64,000 bases of DNA from Gemmatimonadota bacterium (GCA_029262115.1 JAJCZZ010000027.1:34572-98571); one strand, 5' to 3'. Numbered from the stretch's first letter, positions 50,780 to 61,800 are shown. Notes: generated by a model not told the origin, from the sequence alone. Numbers and translations are program-made.

Positions 50780-51726
50780 GAATGGGTGGAGATCGAGGCG
50801 GCCGCAGTAGAAGAGGACGGCTCGGCGGAAGTTGGCGCGATTGCGGAAGCCACGCGCTCGGTACTTAACCTCTTGGATCTCGGCGTTCATCGCTTCGGCG
50901 CCGGCATTGGTACTGTGGTGGCGGAGATAGTTGAGGATCCAGGGCAGGTAGCGCTTCATCGTCTTGGCCACACGAATCATCGGAGTCAGTTGGCTATGCG
51001 TGGCCCAGTAGTACCAGCGCTTGAAGAACTTCAGGGCCCATCCCCGAGATCTGTAGCTCCAGAGCCGGCTGCGGCTTCCTTGAGGACCCAGGCACGGCCG
51101 ACCTTCAGGCCGGCACGACTCAGCTCCTGGATCCAGAGATCATCGGCCGGCCGTCGCTTCGCGGGTCCCTTGATCCAGATGTAACGCGTTCCGGTGAGTC
51201 GGCTGTCGCCTCGGCCGCGTAGCACCGACTGCTCCGCCCTCCGCACCCGATCAACACCGTCCGTCAGGAGATGGGCGACGTGGTAGCGATCGATCACGAT
51301 CTTCGACGCCCGCGTCAGTCACACCTCCAGCGTGCTCCTTCGACGGTCGTCGCCAACCCAGGGAACGCGGTCCCGCTCAAGATCCGAGACCACGGTGATG
51401 TACTCATGGCCTCGTCGGAAGCTCGTCTCGTCCACTCCAACGAAGCGAACCGCCTCGTCGCCTCGACGCTCCAGGCCCCGCTTCACTGCACGGTCCAAGA
51501 TCCCCTCCGCCTCGTCCCAGGTTAACCGCATCGCCCGGCACAGGCCGCTCACCGACATCTCCTGCACCAGTCGGATCGCCATCGCTTCGAACAGAGATGT
51601 GAATCGGCTCCGCTCTTCGGACCACGGAACCCAGATTTGCCGAACACCACGCTCTGTCGCATGGTGCTGTCGCACGCGCTTGAGTGCCCGAAGGCAGACT
51701 CTCGCTCCGCTCAGTGAAGCATCCAA
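50777..51726 (-). pseudogene. Decayed ISL3-family transposase
   Basis: Three pieces of one transposase lie in order on the minus strand. 51319-51726 encodes GVRQIWVPWSEERSRF, VGVDETSFRRGHEYITVVSD and ends early at RRSTLEV. 51031-51297 resumes at IDRYHVAHLLTDGVDRVRR and runs to WVLKEAA, having lost the stretch of the catalytic core that normally lies between. A frameshift near 51085 then moves the frame to LWSYRSRGWALKFFKRWYY, which continues through THSQLTPMIRVAKTMKRYL to FYCGRLDLHPF at 50777. The zinc-finger N-terminus is also missing. It cannot make an active enzyme and lies at the edge of the lower-GC block. Confidence 0.85.
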
Positions 51727-52041
51727 GCGCGGCCCCCTCGCGTGGCCCTTTTATTCCAGGCGTGAAGCGAGACCTCCCCCCCGGATAAGAACAATGGCCT
51801 TCGTCGCATAACCGCCGGATCTACGCCGCCTGAGCCTTGGCCGTAAGAGCTTCGCGGTCGCTTGCCCGCTCGCCCTGCTCGGCAGCGCCTCCTGTCCGGT
51901 TCCCCGTCTCGGCGGCTCGCGACTCCGCTACTCCGCTTCCTTCAGCGCCCCCCTCGCCGTCAGTGCCTTCCGGTTCGCTCCGGTCCCTGCGACCAGGTCC
52001 CGGGAGGACTGACCACCGCCCATGCAGGGCGTACGAGCAAA

Positions 52042-52073
52042 TAGGGGTGAGGCGCCAAAGCGCCTCACCCCTA
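52042..52073 (-). terminator. 14-bp perfect hairpin, second terminator of SusCD operon
   Basis: Arms 52042-52055 and 52060-52073 (TAGGGGTGAGGCGC and its complement) with a four-base loop; in the minus direction the stem runs into ATTTGCT. It lies 65 bp past the SusD stop. Confidence 0.65.
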
Positions 52074-52095
52074 TCTAATCCTTCTCAGTACCGGA

Positions 52096-52125
52096 CTGAG
52101 CGGAGCGCCTAGGCGCTCCGCTCAG
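52096..52125 (-). terminator. 30-bp perfect palindrome after SusD-like gene
   Basis: An uninterrupted palindrome: 15 bp beginning CTGAGCGGAGCGCCT followed by its exact complement, ending 13 bp from the SusD stop. As RNA it forms a very stable hairpin. No T run follows, so it may act in mRNA 3' protection or as a protein-binding site as well as in termination. Confidence 0.55.
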
Positions 52126-52137
52126 CCGCCCCTCGAA

Positions 52138-53478
52138 TCAACCCGGCAGGTTGATGTTCGGGTTGCCCTCGTACTCCTCTCTGGGGAGAGGGAAGCACGT
52201 GGCGTTGCCGTAGCTCCACTGGTCGACCGGGTGCACTCCGGACGGGAACATGTCGTCTCCCTGTCGGAGCCAGCGACGCAGGTCACCGAGACGATGCCCC
52301 GCGAGGTACAGATCGCGGCCGCGCTGGTCACGCAGTTCCATCTTGAGTGCGTTCCCACTCAGCGTCACCGGATCCTGGTTTCCGACCGCCCGACGTTCGT
52401 TCACGAACGCCAGCACGGCAGCATCGTTTCCACCCTGCGCCATCATCGCTTCGAACATGTTGTGACGAGCCTCGAGGCCCGACGCAAACGCAATGTCCGA
52501 ATCCCGCTCGATGTCGGCCGGAGTCCCGCCTGATGCACGGGTCTCACCGTTGTAGTTGGACATCATGAGGGAGGCGCTCGGCGTGTACAGCGGCGTCAAC
52601 TGGTTGTGACCCAACCGCCAATCCGGTAGGTGCTGAACCCGCGGATCCGTGAGGAACTCCGTCAGGTTTTGCTGGCCGAACCTCTCAGGCCCACCCGCCA
52701 GAAACTGCGGAGAGACCCCCAAAGAATGGTTGTTTCCGGTGACGCGTGACTCGAGCACGTTGTACACGTCCGGATTCGCATCCGTGTAGAGCGCGTACCA
52801 ACGGAAGTCATCCGGAACCGCCTGGGCGGCCGTGATGGCCGCCGCATAGTTGCCGAGATTCAACTGTGCCCGGCTCAGTCCCACCCGCGCCATGGTCGCG
52901 AGATCACCGGTCCCGGCAACGGCCAGCGCCGCGGTGAAGCGGTCCACGGCGAACTGGTAGAGTTCGAGCGGCTCGTAGATATCCGAACCGACGTTGACGG
53001 TCGCCTGGCACATCGCGTCCGCCAGGAGGATGTACGAATACCCCGCATACGCCAGCGTCTTCGCGTACCGGGCATCCGACGTCAGACCGGCCTCTCTCAT
53101 TCGACCACCTACCGAATCGGCGATCTGCCGAGCGCGGCTGATCTGATAGAACATCAAATCGGCATCGCCCTCATCGAACTCGACGATCCGCTGGTTGAGA
53201 CGCGCAGTCTGCTCCCAGTTGATTCCCGTGAGGGTCTCGTCCGTGAACATGCTGCCACGCCAGATGAAGGGATCGTCCAGCGCGTCCTCGAACTCACCCG
53301 TGACGCTATTCACCAACACATCGAGGAGCGCCGAATTGCCGTCGAGGATTTCCTCGTTCAGCTCCTCGGGGTTCTGGACCTCGAGGATGTTATCGAAGGT
53401 CGAGCAGGCGGCTACGCCGGCCACGACCAGTCCCATGGCGGCCACACGGGCCACACGGGACGTGAGTCTATTGATCAT
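52138..53478 (-). CDS. SusD/RagB-family nutrient-binding lipoprotein
   Basis: A 446-residue lipoprotein (GVAAC lipobox). Family features: LEVQNPEELNEEIL near the mature N-terminus, TPR-like helices, and a C-terminal ELRDQRGRDLYLAGHRLGDL with the Cys-containing NATCFPLPREEY. It caps the SusC receptor encoded upstream. The ATG at 53478 has AGGAG 10 bases upstream; an earlier ATG at 53499 overlaps the SusC stop. The operon ends in two strong hairpins. The ligand is unknown. Confidence 0.9.
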   Translation of the reverse strand: MINRLTSRVARVAAMGLVVAGVAACSTFDNILEVQNPEELNEEILDGNSALLDVLVNSVTGEFEDALDDPFIWRGSMFTDETLTGINWEQTARLNQRIVEFDEGDADLMFYQISRARQIADSVGGRMREAGLTSDARYAKTLAYAGYSYILLADAMCQATVNVGSDIYEPLELYQFAVDRFTAALAVAGTGDLATMARVGLSRAQLNLGNYAAAITAAQAVPDDFRWYALYTDANPDVYNVLESRVTGNNHSLGVSPQFLAGGPERFGQQNLTEFLTDPRVQHLPDWRLGHNQLTPLYTPSASLMMSNYNGETRASGGTPADIERDSDIAFASGLEARHNMFEAMMAQGGNDAAVLAFVNERRAVGNQDPVTLSGNALKMELRDQRGRDLYLAGHRLGDLRRWLRQGDDMFPSGVHPVDQWSYGNATCFPLPREEYEGNPNINLPG

Positions 53479-53498
53479 TGTGAAATGTCTCCTGGCCA

Positions 53499-56400
53499 TC
53501 AGAATGAGAACCGGAAGCTCGCGGAGAACGTCCGCAGCATCGGGATCGACGCATAGTCGGTTCGCCCGAACGCGGAGCGCGAGTCGAAGTTCACTTCGGG
53601 ATCAGGAGAGCCGAGACCCGTCCCGTCCGTATCGTCGAACTTGTACTTGGTCCACATCCACAGGTTGCGACCCGCCACCGACAGGCTGGCGTTGCTCACG
53701 CTCAACCGGTCCGTGAGGGATGCGGGGAGCTGGTAGGTCAGAGACACCTCGCGCAGCTTCACGAAGTCCGCTTCCTTGAGCCACCGCCTCGTCTGGTTGC
53801 TCTTCACGACCGCGACTTCGGTCGGGTCGGCGTCCGGACGGTTGATCGTGAACGTGTTCTGGTCGAACCGGCTCCGGATGGAGCAGATGGCGCACCACTG
53901 ATAGTGGCCGCCCTTGTAGTCCAGGTTGGCGAACACCCGGAAGTTGTCGAACACCGTCAACGTGTTCGTGAAGCCGATCTCGCGCGTCGGCAGAGCCGGC
54001 CCGGTGAACTCCTGCTCGGCCAGCGTCACGTCTCCGTCGGCGTCGAGCACGGGGTTACCGTTCGCGTCACGCACCACATCGGTGCCCCAGAAGCCACCCA
54101 TCGGGAAGCCCTCGATGTGCTTCTGAATCGTATTGGAAAACGCGCCGAAGGCAATCTCATCGAGCGGCGCGTCACCGAACGACACCATCTTGTTGTCGTT
54201 CTTGCTGAAGGCAACCGTGGCGTCCCACTGGAAGCCCCGGGTGTAGACTGGCGTGCTCGTGACCAGAAGCTCGAAGCCGGTGTTGCTGATCTCACCCACG
54301 TTGACGAAGTGGTCCTCGTCGAAGCCCGCAGAACGGGGATCGGGAACTGCGATCAGCGCGTCCTTTGTGGTCTGGTTGTAGTACGTGAAGTCCAACCCCA
54401 TGCGGCCGTCGAACAGCGACGACTCGAAGCCAAGCTCCAACTCCGAGCCCGTTTCCGCCTTCAGATCCGTGTTGCCGAACGACTCCGGACGAAGGATGTT
54501 CACCACCTGACCGTCCGCGAACGCCACCTGCGGCGAAAAGGTCCGGTCGGCGGTGAACGGGTCCGGCGGGTTGCCGGCCTGACCCCACGCGCCACGCAGC
54601 TTCAACTGGTCGATGGCACCCACATCGAAGAAGTCCTCGTCACTGATGACGTACGAGAGCTGCGCCTTCGGGTACACCACCAGGGAGAAGTCACGCCCGA
54701 ACGCCGAGTTGTCATCCACACGCACAGCGGCGGTGGCAAACAGGCGGTTCTTGTAGCCCACCACCTCCTGTACGTAGAAGCCCAGGGACGTCTGCTCCTC
54801 GAACTCCTGATCCGCGCGGGTGACCGCGGCGGAACCAACCAGGCGGAGGTTCTCGTTGACGAGGCCCTCACCCGTTGTCTGGAACGACTCGCGCTTGACC
54901 GCATTGAGCTGCATGCCCGCGCTGAACGCCGACGAGTAGTTCTCGTTGATATCCGCGCTCAACGTACCGCTGTAGTCGACCGTCCAGGTGTGCGAGTCGG
55001 GCAACGTGATGTCGATGAAGCCCGTGGACCGGGTCGTGCCGTGCGGCTGCTCCGGACGGGAGTCCGGCGGCGTGAAGTCGGTTACGGTTCGGTTGTTGTT
55101 GTCGAGCCCGATCACGAGGCGGTTCTGGAACCATCCGGTCGGCTGGTAGTTGATCGTGGCTCCGATCGTGTACCGTTCAGCCTCGGTCTGCGTGTTCCAC
55201 TCGTTCGCCAGCGTCGGGCCGTAGCCACGGTACCCCGGCTCGAACTGGAAAATGGCGTCGGCCCGACCGCGCATCCCATTGCGAAGGATGGAGTTGGACG
55301 AGTTGTTCGACAGCGGCATGCGCACGTGATTGCGTGCATACCCGAGGTTTACGTTGAAGCTCAACTCCTCGTTCGGCGTGAAGCCGAAGTTGGCGCGGCC
55401 ACCCGTACGACGGGCGAAGTTGTTGAGAAACACGCCCTGCTCGTCGTTTTTCTCGGCCGAGACGAAGAAGTTGAACAGCTCGCCGCCGCCACGGGCGGAG
55501 AGGTTCAAGCCGTACTGACCGGCACCGTCGGTGTCGCCGGCGCACAGATTGGCAACGCCGGACTCGGTCGTTGCCGGGTCGCAGCCCGGAAGCGACGTGT
55601 TTCCGCGAAGCGCGTTCGGGTTCACGCTGAGGGGGTCGTACGTGCGCAGCCCCTCCGCAGTGCACCCCGGATAGTTGGAACTGGTGACGTTGGCCGCCGA
55701 GCAGTTCCAGTACGTGATCGGACGCTGGAGCGCCCAGTCGGACGTACCCGCGTCGACGCTGGCCGACCACTGAATGCCGGACTGACCGGAGCGGCCCTTC
55801 TTGGTGATGATCTGGATCACGCCCGCCGCCGCCTCGGCGCCGTACAGCGTCGAAGCCGCCGGTCCCTTGATGACCTCGACCGACTCGATGTCGTTCGGGT
55901 TCAGGAAGTCGAGCGCATCCGTGCAGTGCGTAACCGACCCGCACTGATCGTCGAAGGAGTTCGTGCCGCCGGCCACGCGGATTCCATCCACGTAGATGAC
56001 GGGCTCGAAGCGGCCCTCAATGGAGCCTGATCCACGCAGGCGGATCGCGGAGCCGTCACCGGCCGCGCCACCATCGGAGATCAGCGTCAGGCCCGGCGTA
56101 CGTCCCTGAAGCAACTCCTGCACCGTCGCGACCGGCACGTTGTCGGTGATCTCGGCGGCCTCGAACTGGCCGACCGAGTTTCCGAGGGCCCGCCGCTGCG
56201 TCTGTCCGGGCGTACCCGTGACGATGATGGCGTCGAGCTCCAGAGCAGCCTGGCTGACGCGGAAGTCGAGCGTGGCCACCTGGCCCGCCGACACCGTGAC
56301 CTGCTGCTCCATGGCAGCGTACCCGATCAGGTCGACGCGAACCGTCTGCGGACCCGTCGGGACGTTCAGGATCAGGAACTGGCCGCTGCCGTTCGCAAGG

Positions 56401-56591
56401 CCGCCGCGTCCCGTGCCAACCACGGACACCTGCGCGCCGCCGAGCGGCCGCATCGTTACTGCGTCAGTCACCTGACCACGAATGGTCCCGGTGCTCTGCT
56501 GAGCTTCCACGCCCGGCGCCATGAGCAAACCGCCCATGGCCGCGAGCGTGAAGAGCCGTCCAACGGCTCTGCGGACAAATAACCTGTCCAT
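53499..56591 (-). CDS. SusC/RagA-family TonB-linked outer-membrane receptor
   Basis: A 1030-residue receptor: signal peptide (GVEAQQ), carboxypeptidase-regulatory-like domain (TGTIRGQVTDAVTMRPLGG), a TonB-box-like DAIIVTGTPG, plug (AIRLRGSGS, PVIYVDGIRVAGG, IESVEVIKGPAASTLYGAEA) and barrel ending ASFRFSF. GGAGGT lies four bases before the ATG. It has several extracellular-loop cysteines (DQCGSVTHC, WCAICS), more than the first SusC in the window. It is paired with the downstream SusD and probably imports an oligomeric nutrient such as a peptide or glycan. Confidence 0.95.
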   Translation of the reverse strand: MDRLFVRRAVGRLFTLAAMGGLLMAPGVEAQQSTGTIRGQVTDAVTMRPLGGAQVSVVGTGRGGLANGSGQFLILNVPTGPQTVRVDLIGYAAMEQQVTVSAGQVATLDFRVSQAALELDAIIVTGTPGQTQRRALGNSVGQFEAAEITDNVPVATVQELLQGRTPGLTLISDGGAAGDGSAIRLRGSGSIEGRFEPVIYVDGIRVAGGTNSFDDQCGSVTHCTDALDFLNPNDIESVEVIKGPAASTLYGAEAAAGVIQIITKKGRSGQSGIQWSASVDAGTSDWALQRPITYWNCSAANVTSSNYPGCTAEGLRTYDPLSVNPNALRGNTSLPGCDPATTESGVANLCAGDTDGAGQYGLNLSARGGGELFNFFVSAEKNDEQGVFLNNFARRTGGRANFGFTPNEELSFNVNLGYARNHVRMPLSNNSSNSILRNGMRGRADAIFQFEPGYRGYGPTLANEWNTQTEAERYTIGATINYQPTGWFQNRLVIGLDNNNRTVTDFTPPDSRPEQPHGTTRSTGFIDITLPDSHTWTVDYSGTLSADINENYSSAFSAGMQLNAVKRESFQTTGEGLVNENLRLVGSAAVTRADQEFEEQTSLGFYVQEVVGYKNRLFATAAVRVDDNSAFGRDFSLVVYPKAQLSYVISDEDFFDVGAIDQLKLRGAWGQAGNPPDPFTADRTFSPQVAFADGQVVNILRPESFGNTDLKAETGSELELGFESSLFDGRMGLDFTYYNQTTKDALIAVPDPRSAGFDEDHFVNVGEISNTGFELLVTSTPVYTRGFQWDATVAFSKNDNKMVSFGDAPLDEIAFGAFSNTIQKHIEGFPMGGFWGTDVVRDANGNPVLDADGDVTLAEQEFTGPALPTREIGFTNTLTVFDNFRVFANLDYKGGHYQWCAICSIRSRFDQNTFTINRPDADPTEVAVVKSNQTRRWLKEADFVKLREVSLTYQLPASLTDRLSVSNASLSVAGRNLWMWTKYKFDDTDGTGLGSPDPEVNFDSRSAFGRTDYASIPMLRTFSASFRFSF

Positions 56592-56930
56592 TCATACCTC
56601 CATCTCGGTGAAAAAAGTGCTGCTCCTCGCGGCTCATCGTGAGCACGGAGGACACGGTGCGGGCGGAACAGGGGGACGGGGAGTGTCGCGCCACTGTCGG
56701 CTCGATGAGTCTCCCGTCGTCGTCCCACTCCCCCCACGGACCTACCATACGACCCTGATTGCAGAAAGATGACAGGAATCCCACCGCTTGGGGAGCCCGT
56801 CACCCCTGAATACGCCCCGTGATACTGCAACCTTCAACAAAAGAGGGACCACCGGAGCGCCCGAGGTAGACCCAGTGGACCCCCGGAACCGTCCAAATGT
56901 TGAGCGAGGCCGCGGTCACGGCAGTTCCGT
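56592..56930. other. 339-bp stretch upstream of SusC, no gene
   Basis: It lies between the SusC start and the stop of the TPR gene on the same strand. It must hold the SusCD promoter, but I cannot single out convincing -35/-10 elements. No coding frame is supported. Confidence 0.4.
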
Positions 56931-58736
56931 CTACAGCGCCGTGACCCGCGCGAGCACCTCTTGAAACCCCGGATCGGAGCGCAAAGGATCGTAGATGGTG
57001 TTGACCATCAGAAACTGATCCACCCACGACCGATCCTCGACGGCACGCTCGAGCCACCGGACCGCCTCATCCCTCGCCCCAACCAACGCCGACAGAGCCG
57101 CGGCGGTTCCCGCGGACAGCTCCTGGGCCGCGACGAGGGCGGCCAGGGACGTTGGGGAGCTTCCCCCCTGGCCCGTCCCCTGATACGACAGCATGCCCCC
57201 CGCGACCTCCTGAGCGAGCGTGGTCGGAAGACCCGATACGGCGGCCCACTGCACCATCTCCATCTGAACGGAAATGGGTTCGCCTTCCGCGAGGCTGACG
57301 AGCGCCGAACCGAACCGGGCGCGAGCATAGCCGAAGTCGGTCCGTAGCGCCTTCTGAAACTGGCTGGCGGCCTCCTCGGCGCGACCCGCCCACAGGAGGA
57401 TGAAGCCGTAGTCGGTCGCGATGGCCACCGACAGCGGATCCAACGACGACGCGATCTCCCCGTCTTCCAGGGCCGCCCCGAGCTGACCCATCTCAGCGAG
57501 GACGTTCGCCCGCCAATGGTACGCTGATGCATACGACGGGTTGATATCGATGGCCCGCGCCAGCGACACCAGCGCCTGACTCCGCTCGCCGCGAAGGGCC
57601 TGCACCAGCCCGAGCGACGCGTGCGGCTCCGCGAGCTCCGAATCCAGGGAGATGGCCGTGCGTGCGTACTCCTCTGCCGTCTCCCAGGCCTCGTCGGCGT
57701 TGGTGGAGGGGACGACCTGGGGAAGTAGCGCGTACGAATCCGCGAGACCGGCGTAGGCCTGCGCGTACGCGGAGTCCACCTCCACGGCCGTATTGAACAA
57801 CGAGATCGCCCCTGGGATGCCCGCCGCACCCCGGCGGTTCCATTCGGCCCGACCCTTCCAATACGCGTCGACAGCCTCCTGGGGGGGCGCGTGCCGACTC
57901 TGCCCGGCGCCACCGACGTTCAAGGTGCCCAGGAGCTCCTCCACGATCGCGGCTGCGATCTCGTCCTGGACCGCGAAGAGGTCGTCGACCTGCCGGTCGA
58001 AGTTGGCCGACCACAGGTGGAAGCCCGTCTCCGTCTCGATCAGCTGGGCGGTCACCCGCACCTGCGAGCCGTCGCGCCGAACGCTCCCCTCCAGGAACGT
58101 GGAGACGCCGAGTCGGCGTCCGATCTCTCGCGCATCTTCCGGGCCGCCCCGAAACGCGAACGACGACGTCCGGGCGGCGACCTTCAGGCTGTCCACGCCC
58201 GAAAGGATGTTCAGGACCTCTTCGGCCAACCCGTCGCCGAGGTAGCTCTGGTCTCCATCCGGGCTCATGTCCGCGAACGGGAGCACGGCAATGGACCGAT
58301 GCCCGGCCGGTGGAGGCGCCGCGTCGGGATCGAAGCGGAGCACGCCGTAGAGCGCTACGAATCCGATCGCGGCGGCCGTGAAGAGGAGGCCGCCGACCGC
58401 GAGGAGCGAAGTGGCCGGCACGTCGCCCAGATCCGACGCTCCCACCTCGCCCACCTCTGCTACTTTTCCGGCCTCCCCTGCCTCACCGGCGGACGGAGTA
58501 CGGTGCAGCCCTCCCCCACGAACGTCGTAGATCCAGGAAAGCGCCAGGGTGACGGGAAAGCCGGCGATCACCACGGCTACCAATGCCCGGATGGCGGCGT
58601 CGCTCAGCCCGAACGACGGAAACAGGATCTCCGCCAACTGAAGCAGCACAAAGGCCACCGCGGCGTAGCCGGCGGCGGTCCGTACGACGTGCCGCCGCCG
58701 TAGCTCGCTCCAGAGATCGTTCCGTTTCGGTGCCAT
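56931..58736 (-). CDS. Membrane protein with TolB/FlgO-like domain and TPR repeats
   Basis: A 601-residue protein. Three hydrophobic helices lie in the first 135 residues (AGYAAVAFVLLQLAEILF, ALVAVVIAGFPVTLALSWIY, SLLAVGGLLFTAAAIGFVAL). A FlgO/TolB-N-like domain follows (SIAVLPFADMSPDGDQSYLG, IGRRLGVSTFLEGSVRR, GFHLWSANFDR), of the type fused to adenylate cyclases and CadC-like regulators, then TPR repeats from about residue 300. There is no cyclase or DNA-binding domain, so it is probably a scaffold or sensor at the membrane. It lies between SusCD and a large amidohydrolase gene on the same strand. Confidence 0.85.
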   Translation of the reverse strand: MAPKRNDLWSELRRRHVVRTAAGYAAVAFVLLQLAEILFPSFGLSDAAIRALVAVVIAGFPVTLALSWIYDVRGGGLHRTPSAGEAGEAGKVAEVGEVGASDLGDVPATSLLAVGGLLFTAAAIGFVALYGVLRFDPDAAPPPAGHRSIAVLPFADMSPDGDQSYLGDGLAEEVLNILSGVDSLKVAARTSSFAFRGGPEDAREIGRRLGVSTFLEGSVRRDGSQVRVTAQLIETETGFHLWSANFDRQVDDLFAVQDEIAAAIVEELLGTLNVGGAGQSRHAPPQEAVDAYWKGRAEWNRRGAAGIPGAISLFNTAVEVDSAYAQAYAGLADSYALLPQVVPSTNADEAWETAEEYARTAISLDSELAEPHASLGLVQALRGERSQALVSLARAIDINPSYASAYHWRANVLAEMGQLGAALEDGEIASSLDPLSVAIATDYGFILLWAGRAEEAASQFQKALRTDFGYARARFGSALVSLAEGEPISVQMEMVQWAAVSGLPTTLAQEVAGGMLSYQGTGQGGSSPTSLAALVAAQELSAGTAAALSALVGARDEAVRWLERAVEDRSWVDQFLMVNTIYDPLRSDPGFQEVLARVTAL

Positions 58737-58841
58737 TCCCGTCCTGATTCACACCCGCGCTCCCGTGCGCGGCCCCACCTCACATCCTTTCGACAGCCGC
58801 TGCGACACAGACGTTGCCGCAGCCCCTCTCGTGGACCGGCT

Positions 58842-61800
58842 TCAGCGACGTACGGGGGGTTGCTCCTCCGCCCAGCGGGCCCCACCGGGGATCCCCGCCG
58901 CGGGACTCGGTCGCCCGCCTTGCCACGAGTACGTCGGCAACGTCCGGCGCTCCGGCCACACAGCATCCATCGTCGGGCCGTCGTACAGCCGGCCGTTCTT
59001 CATCACGTACCGAATGTCTCGGCTTGCCCGCAGGTTCTCCAGGGGGTTCGTGTCAAGGACCACCAGATCGGCCAGCTTCCCGGGTTGAAGGCTGCCCAAC
59101 TCGTTGCCGAACCCGATCGCTTCGGCTCCGAGGATCGTAGCGGCACGCAGCGCGTCGTGGTTGTCCATTCCGGCCGACGCCATCGCCCACAGCTCCCAGT
59201 GCCATCCGAGCCCATGGAACTGGCCGTGCCCCCCGACGCCGATCCGCCCGCCGGCCTCGACGAGCTCCTTAAGAAAGGCGGCGTGTTTGTAGAAGACGTG
59301 CTCCTCCCACCGGAACCATCCCCCGGCCGCCCCGATGAACTGGCCGCCGTTGCGTACCCGGCGCGCGCCCTTCCATTCGAGTTCTTCGTACGGCGTGAAG
59401 CGCCCCAGGCGCTCGTCCTCGAAGATGTTCTCACGCGTGTAGAAGTAGTTCTCGCCGAACGGTCCACCGTACGAAACCAGCAGCGTCGGCGTGTACGTCG
59501 TCTGGGTCGTGGAGTACAGGCGCACGATGTCGTCGTAGAGCGGCGCGATCGGCAGGGAGTGTTCCAGGCCGGGGTACCCATCGATCGTGTGGGTCAGCTC
59601 CAGCTTGAAGTCGATGGCGCCCTCGGTCGTGGGCATCAACTCGAGTTCACGGGCCGCCTGGATGATCCACTGACGCTGCTGGCGGTCCCCCGCGCCGTAC
59701 ATCTTAAAGGTGTTGATCCCGTAGTAGCTCTTGTAGCGGCTCAGGACTTCGAGCGCCTCTTTTCGGCTGGAGATGTTCTCTCCGGAAAAGACCCCCGGAC
59801 CCGTGTGATAGACGCGAGGCCCGATCATCTGGCCCGCTTCGACCATGTCGTGGTACGTCAGGACGTCGGTGTTGGCGGTTTGCACGTCCTGAGTCGTGGT
59901 GACGCCGAACGCCAGATTCGTGACGTACTGCCAAACCTGGTTGGAGTGGACGTTCTGGGTCAGCCACTGCGTGTGGTAGTGGGTGTCCACATACCCGGGA
60001 AGAATCGTGGAGCCGGTCACGTCCATGACCTCGGTACCGTCAGGGATAGCCACGGAACCTCGCGCGCCCACCGCGACGATCCTGTCGTCGGTCACGACGA
60101 TGTCGGCATTCTCGATGACCTCGCGGCCCCGCATGGTAATCGCACGGCCGCCCCGCAGGACCACGGTGCCCCGGGGGATATCGCGGTCGTAGACGACTTC
60201 GATGAGATGCTCGTCCGGCTCGTAGCCGCCTTCCTCGTCCGCGTCGTCGGCCTCCTCGTCGTCAGCATCCTCGTCGACAGGGGTCTCATCGTCGGCCTCG
60301 GTGGTATCGGCGGCCTCCACGCGGGCGATCGCGGCAAGCGAGTCGTCCACCGCTTCCTTGCGGTCGAGGTCGTAGACGAAGTGCGCCCGGCCTATGGTCC
60401 AGCGGGCGGTGCGCCCGCCGGGCCCCCACACAGGGAACTCACCTCCGACGTCGGTCGTCAGCCGTGTGACTGGGAAGGACGGGCTAGCGACGGACACGGT
60501 CGGGGTCTCCCCGCCGATCCTGGGCACCGTCACGACGTAGAGGTCCAGGCCGGACTGGGCCAGCGCCTTCGTGCCGTCCGGACCCATCAGGACGGGTCCA
60601 GCGACCGGGCCCGGACCGGTGGCGCCCGGTCCGGTCTCGCCCCGAACGATCAGGTGCTGCTTCTCGTCCGTGCCGTCCCACCGGAACGAAACGAGGCCCC
60701 GCTGGCCGTGCGACGCATAGATCCGACTCGGGTCCGACCGGACGAAGTGGAGCCCGGCACGCCCGTCCTGGGGAGCGATCAGCGTCGTCGCGCCCCCACC
60801 CGCGGGCACCCAGACGACGTCCGTGGCCAGACCTCCGAAGAAGCCGCCGCGAGCATCCTGGACGTCCCGGCTGGCACTGCGGGTCGTGAGCAGACGTGTC
60901 CCGTCAGGTGACCAGACGGTTTCCTGATAGAAGCCGGGCTCGGCCGTGAGCTGCTGCGGAGCGCCGCCGCCCGAGCGCACTTTGTGGAGCTGTCCACCGT
61001 CGGTGTCGTCCCAACTGACGAAGGCCAGCCAAGCACCGTCGGGCGACCATGACGGGTTGTGGACGCCGTTGCCGTCGAGGTCGACGATCCGCCGGGGGTC
61101 ACCGTCCGGCCAATCCATCACGTACAGGTCGCCCAGAGCGGTAAAGGCGAGGCGCGCTCCGTCCGGTGAGGGGACCGCGTCGCGAATCTGGCGCGCCACG
61201 AACGTCTCGGACGTCTCCACCTCGTAGTCGAAGGCGAGCCTGGGCCCGAGGTCGAGGTCGACGGCCGCCTGGAAGGGGATCTCCGTCTGACCCGATCCAT
61301 CGGTCGCCACCTTCCAGATCTTGCCGCCGAACGACAGGACCAGGCTGCGGGAGTCGGGCGTGAAGGAGTAGCCGGGCAACGCGTCCATCGGGGCAACCGA
61401 CTCCTGGTCGTCCCGTTGGATCGGGTAGGCGAGCCACCGCTCGGAGCCCGTCATCAGGTCACGGATTCGCAGCCCGGTATCCCCGTTGGAGCGCGAGGCG
61501 AACGTCAGCCACCGACCGTCCGGGGAGACCGCGGGGCGCATGGCCGACCCAACGGTGTTGGTCATCGTCTGCGAAACGCCCGTCTCCCGGTCGTACCGCA
61601 TGACCTGATACGTCGGGAGGATATTGTTGTAGGCGTGGCGGCCCTGCCGCTGGGCGAACCAGACGTACCGGTCGTCCGGCCCGAACGCCGGCGCCGTCAT
61701 GAAGGCACCGTCTTCCGCCTCGACCATCCGCACGCCCCCACCCCCCTTCCGGTGGACGAGGTGGAGGCCTCCCTCCTGACCCGTCTTGGGGATGACCAGG

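Larger units (their letters stand above)
51727..52137. other. 411-bp stretch with two hairpins, no gene
   Basis: It lies between the transposase remnant and the SusD-like stop. It holds possible remains of the IS 5' end and the two strong inverted repeats at 52042-52073 and 52096-52125. Proline/serine-rich plus-strand frames here lack start signals and are not supported. Confidence 0.45.

Noticed and set aside
51837..52112. A 91-codon plus-strand frame beside the hairpins
   Set aside because: Ser/Pro/Arg-rich text with no start signals, running through the palindromes.
53904..56030. A 708-codon plus-strand open frame opposite the second SusC gene
   Set aside because: It is the complement frame of a well-supported receptor, has no start signals or domain text, and long antisense frames are expected at this GC content.
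58860..60911. A 683-codon plus-strand open frame opposite the amidohydrolase
   Set aside because: The minus-strand frame has metal motifs, propeller repeats and a signal peptide; this one has none.
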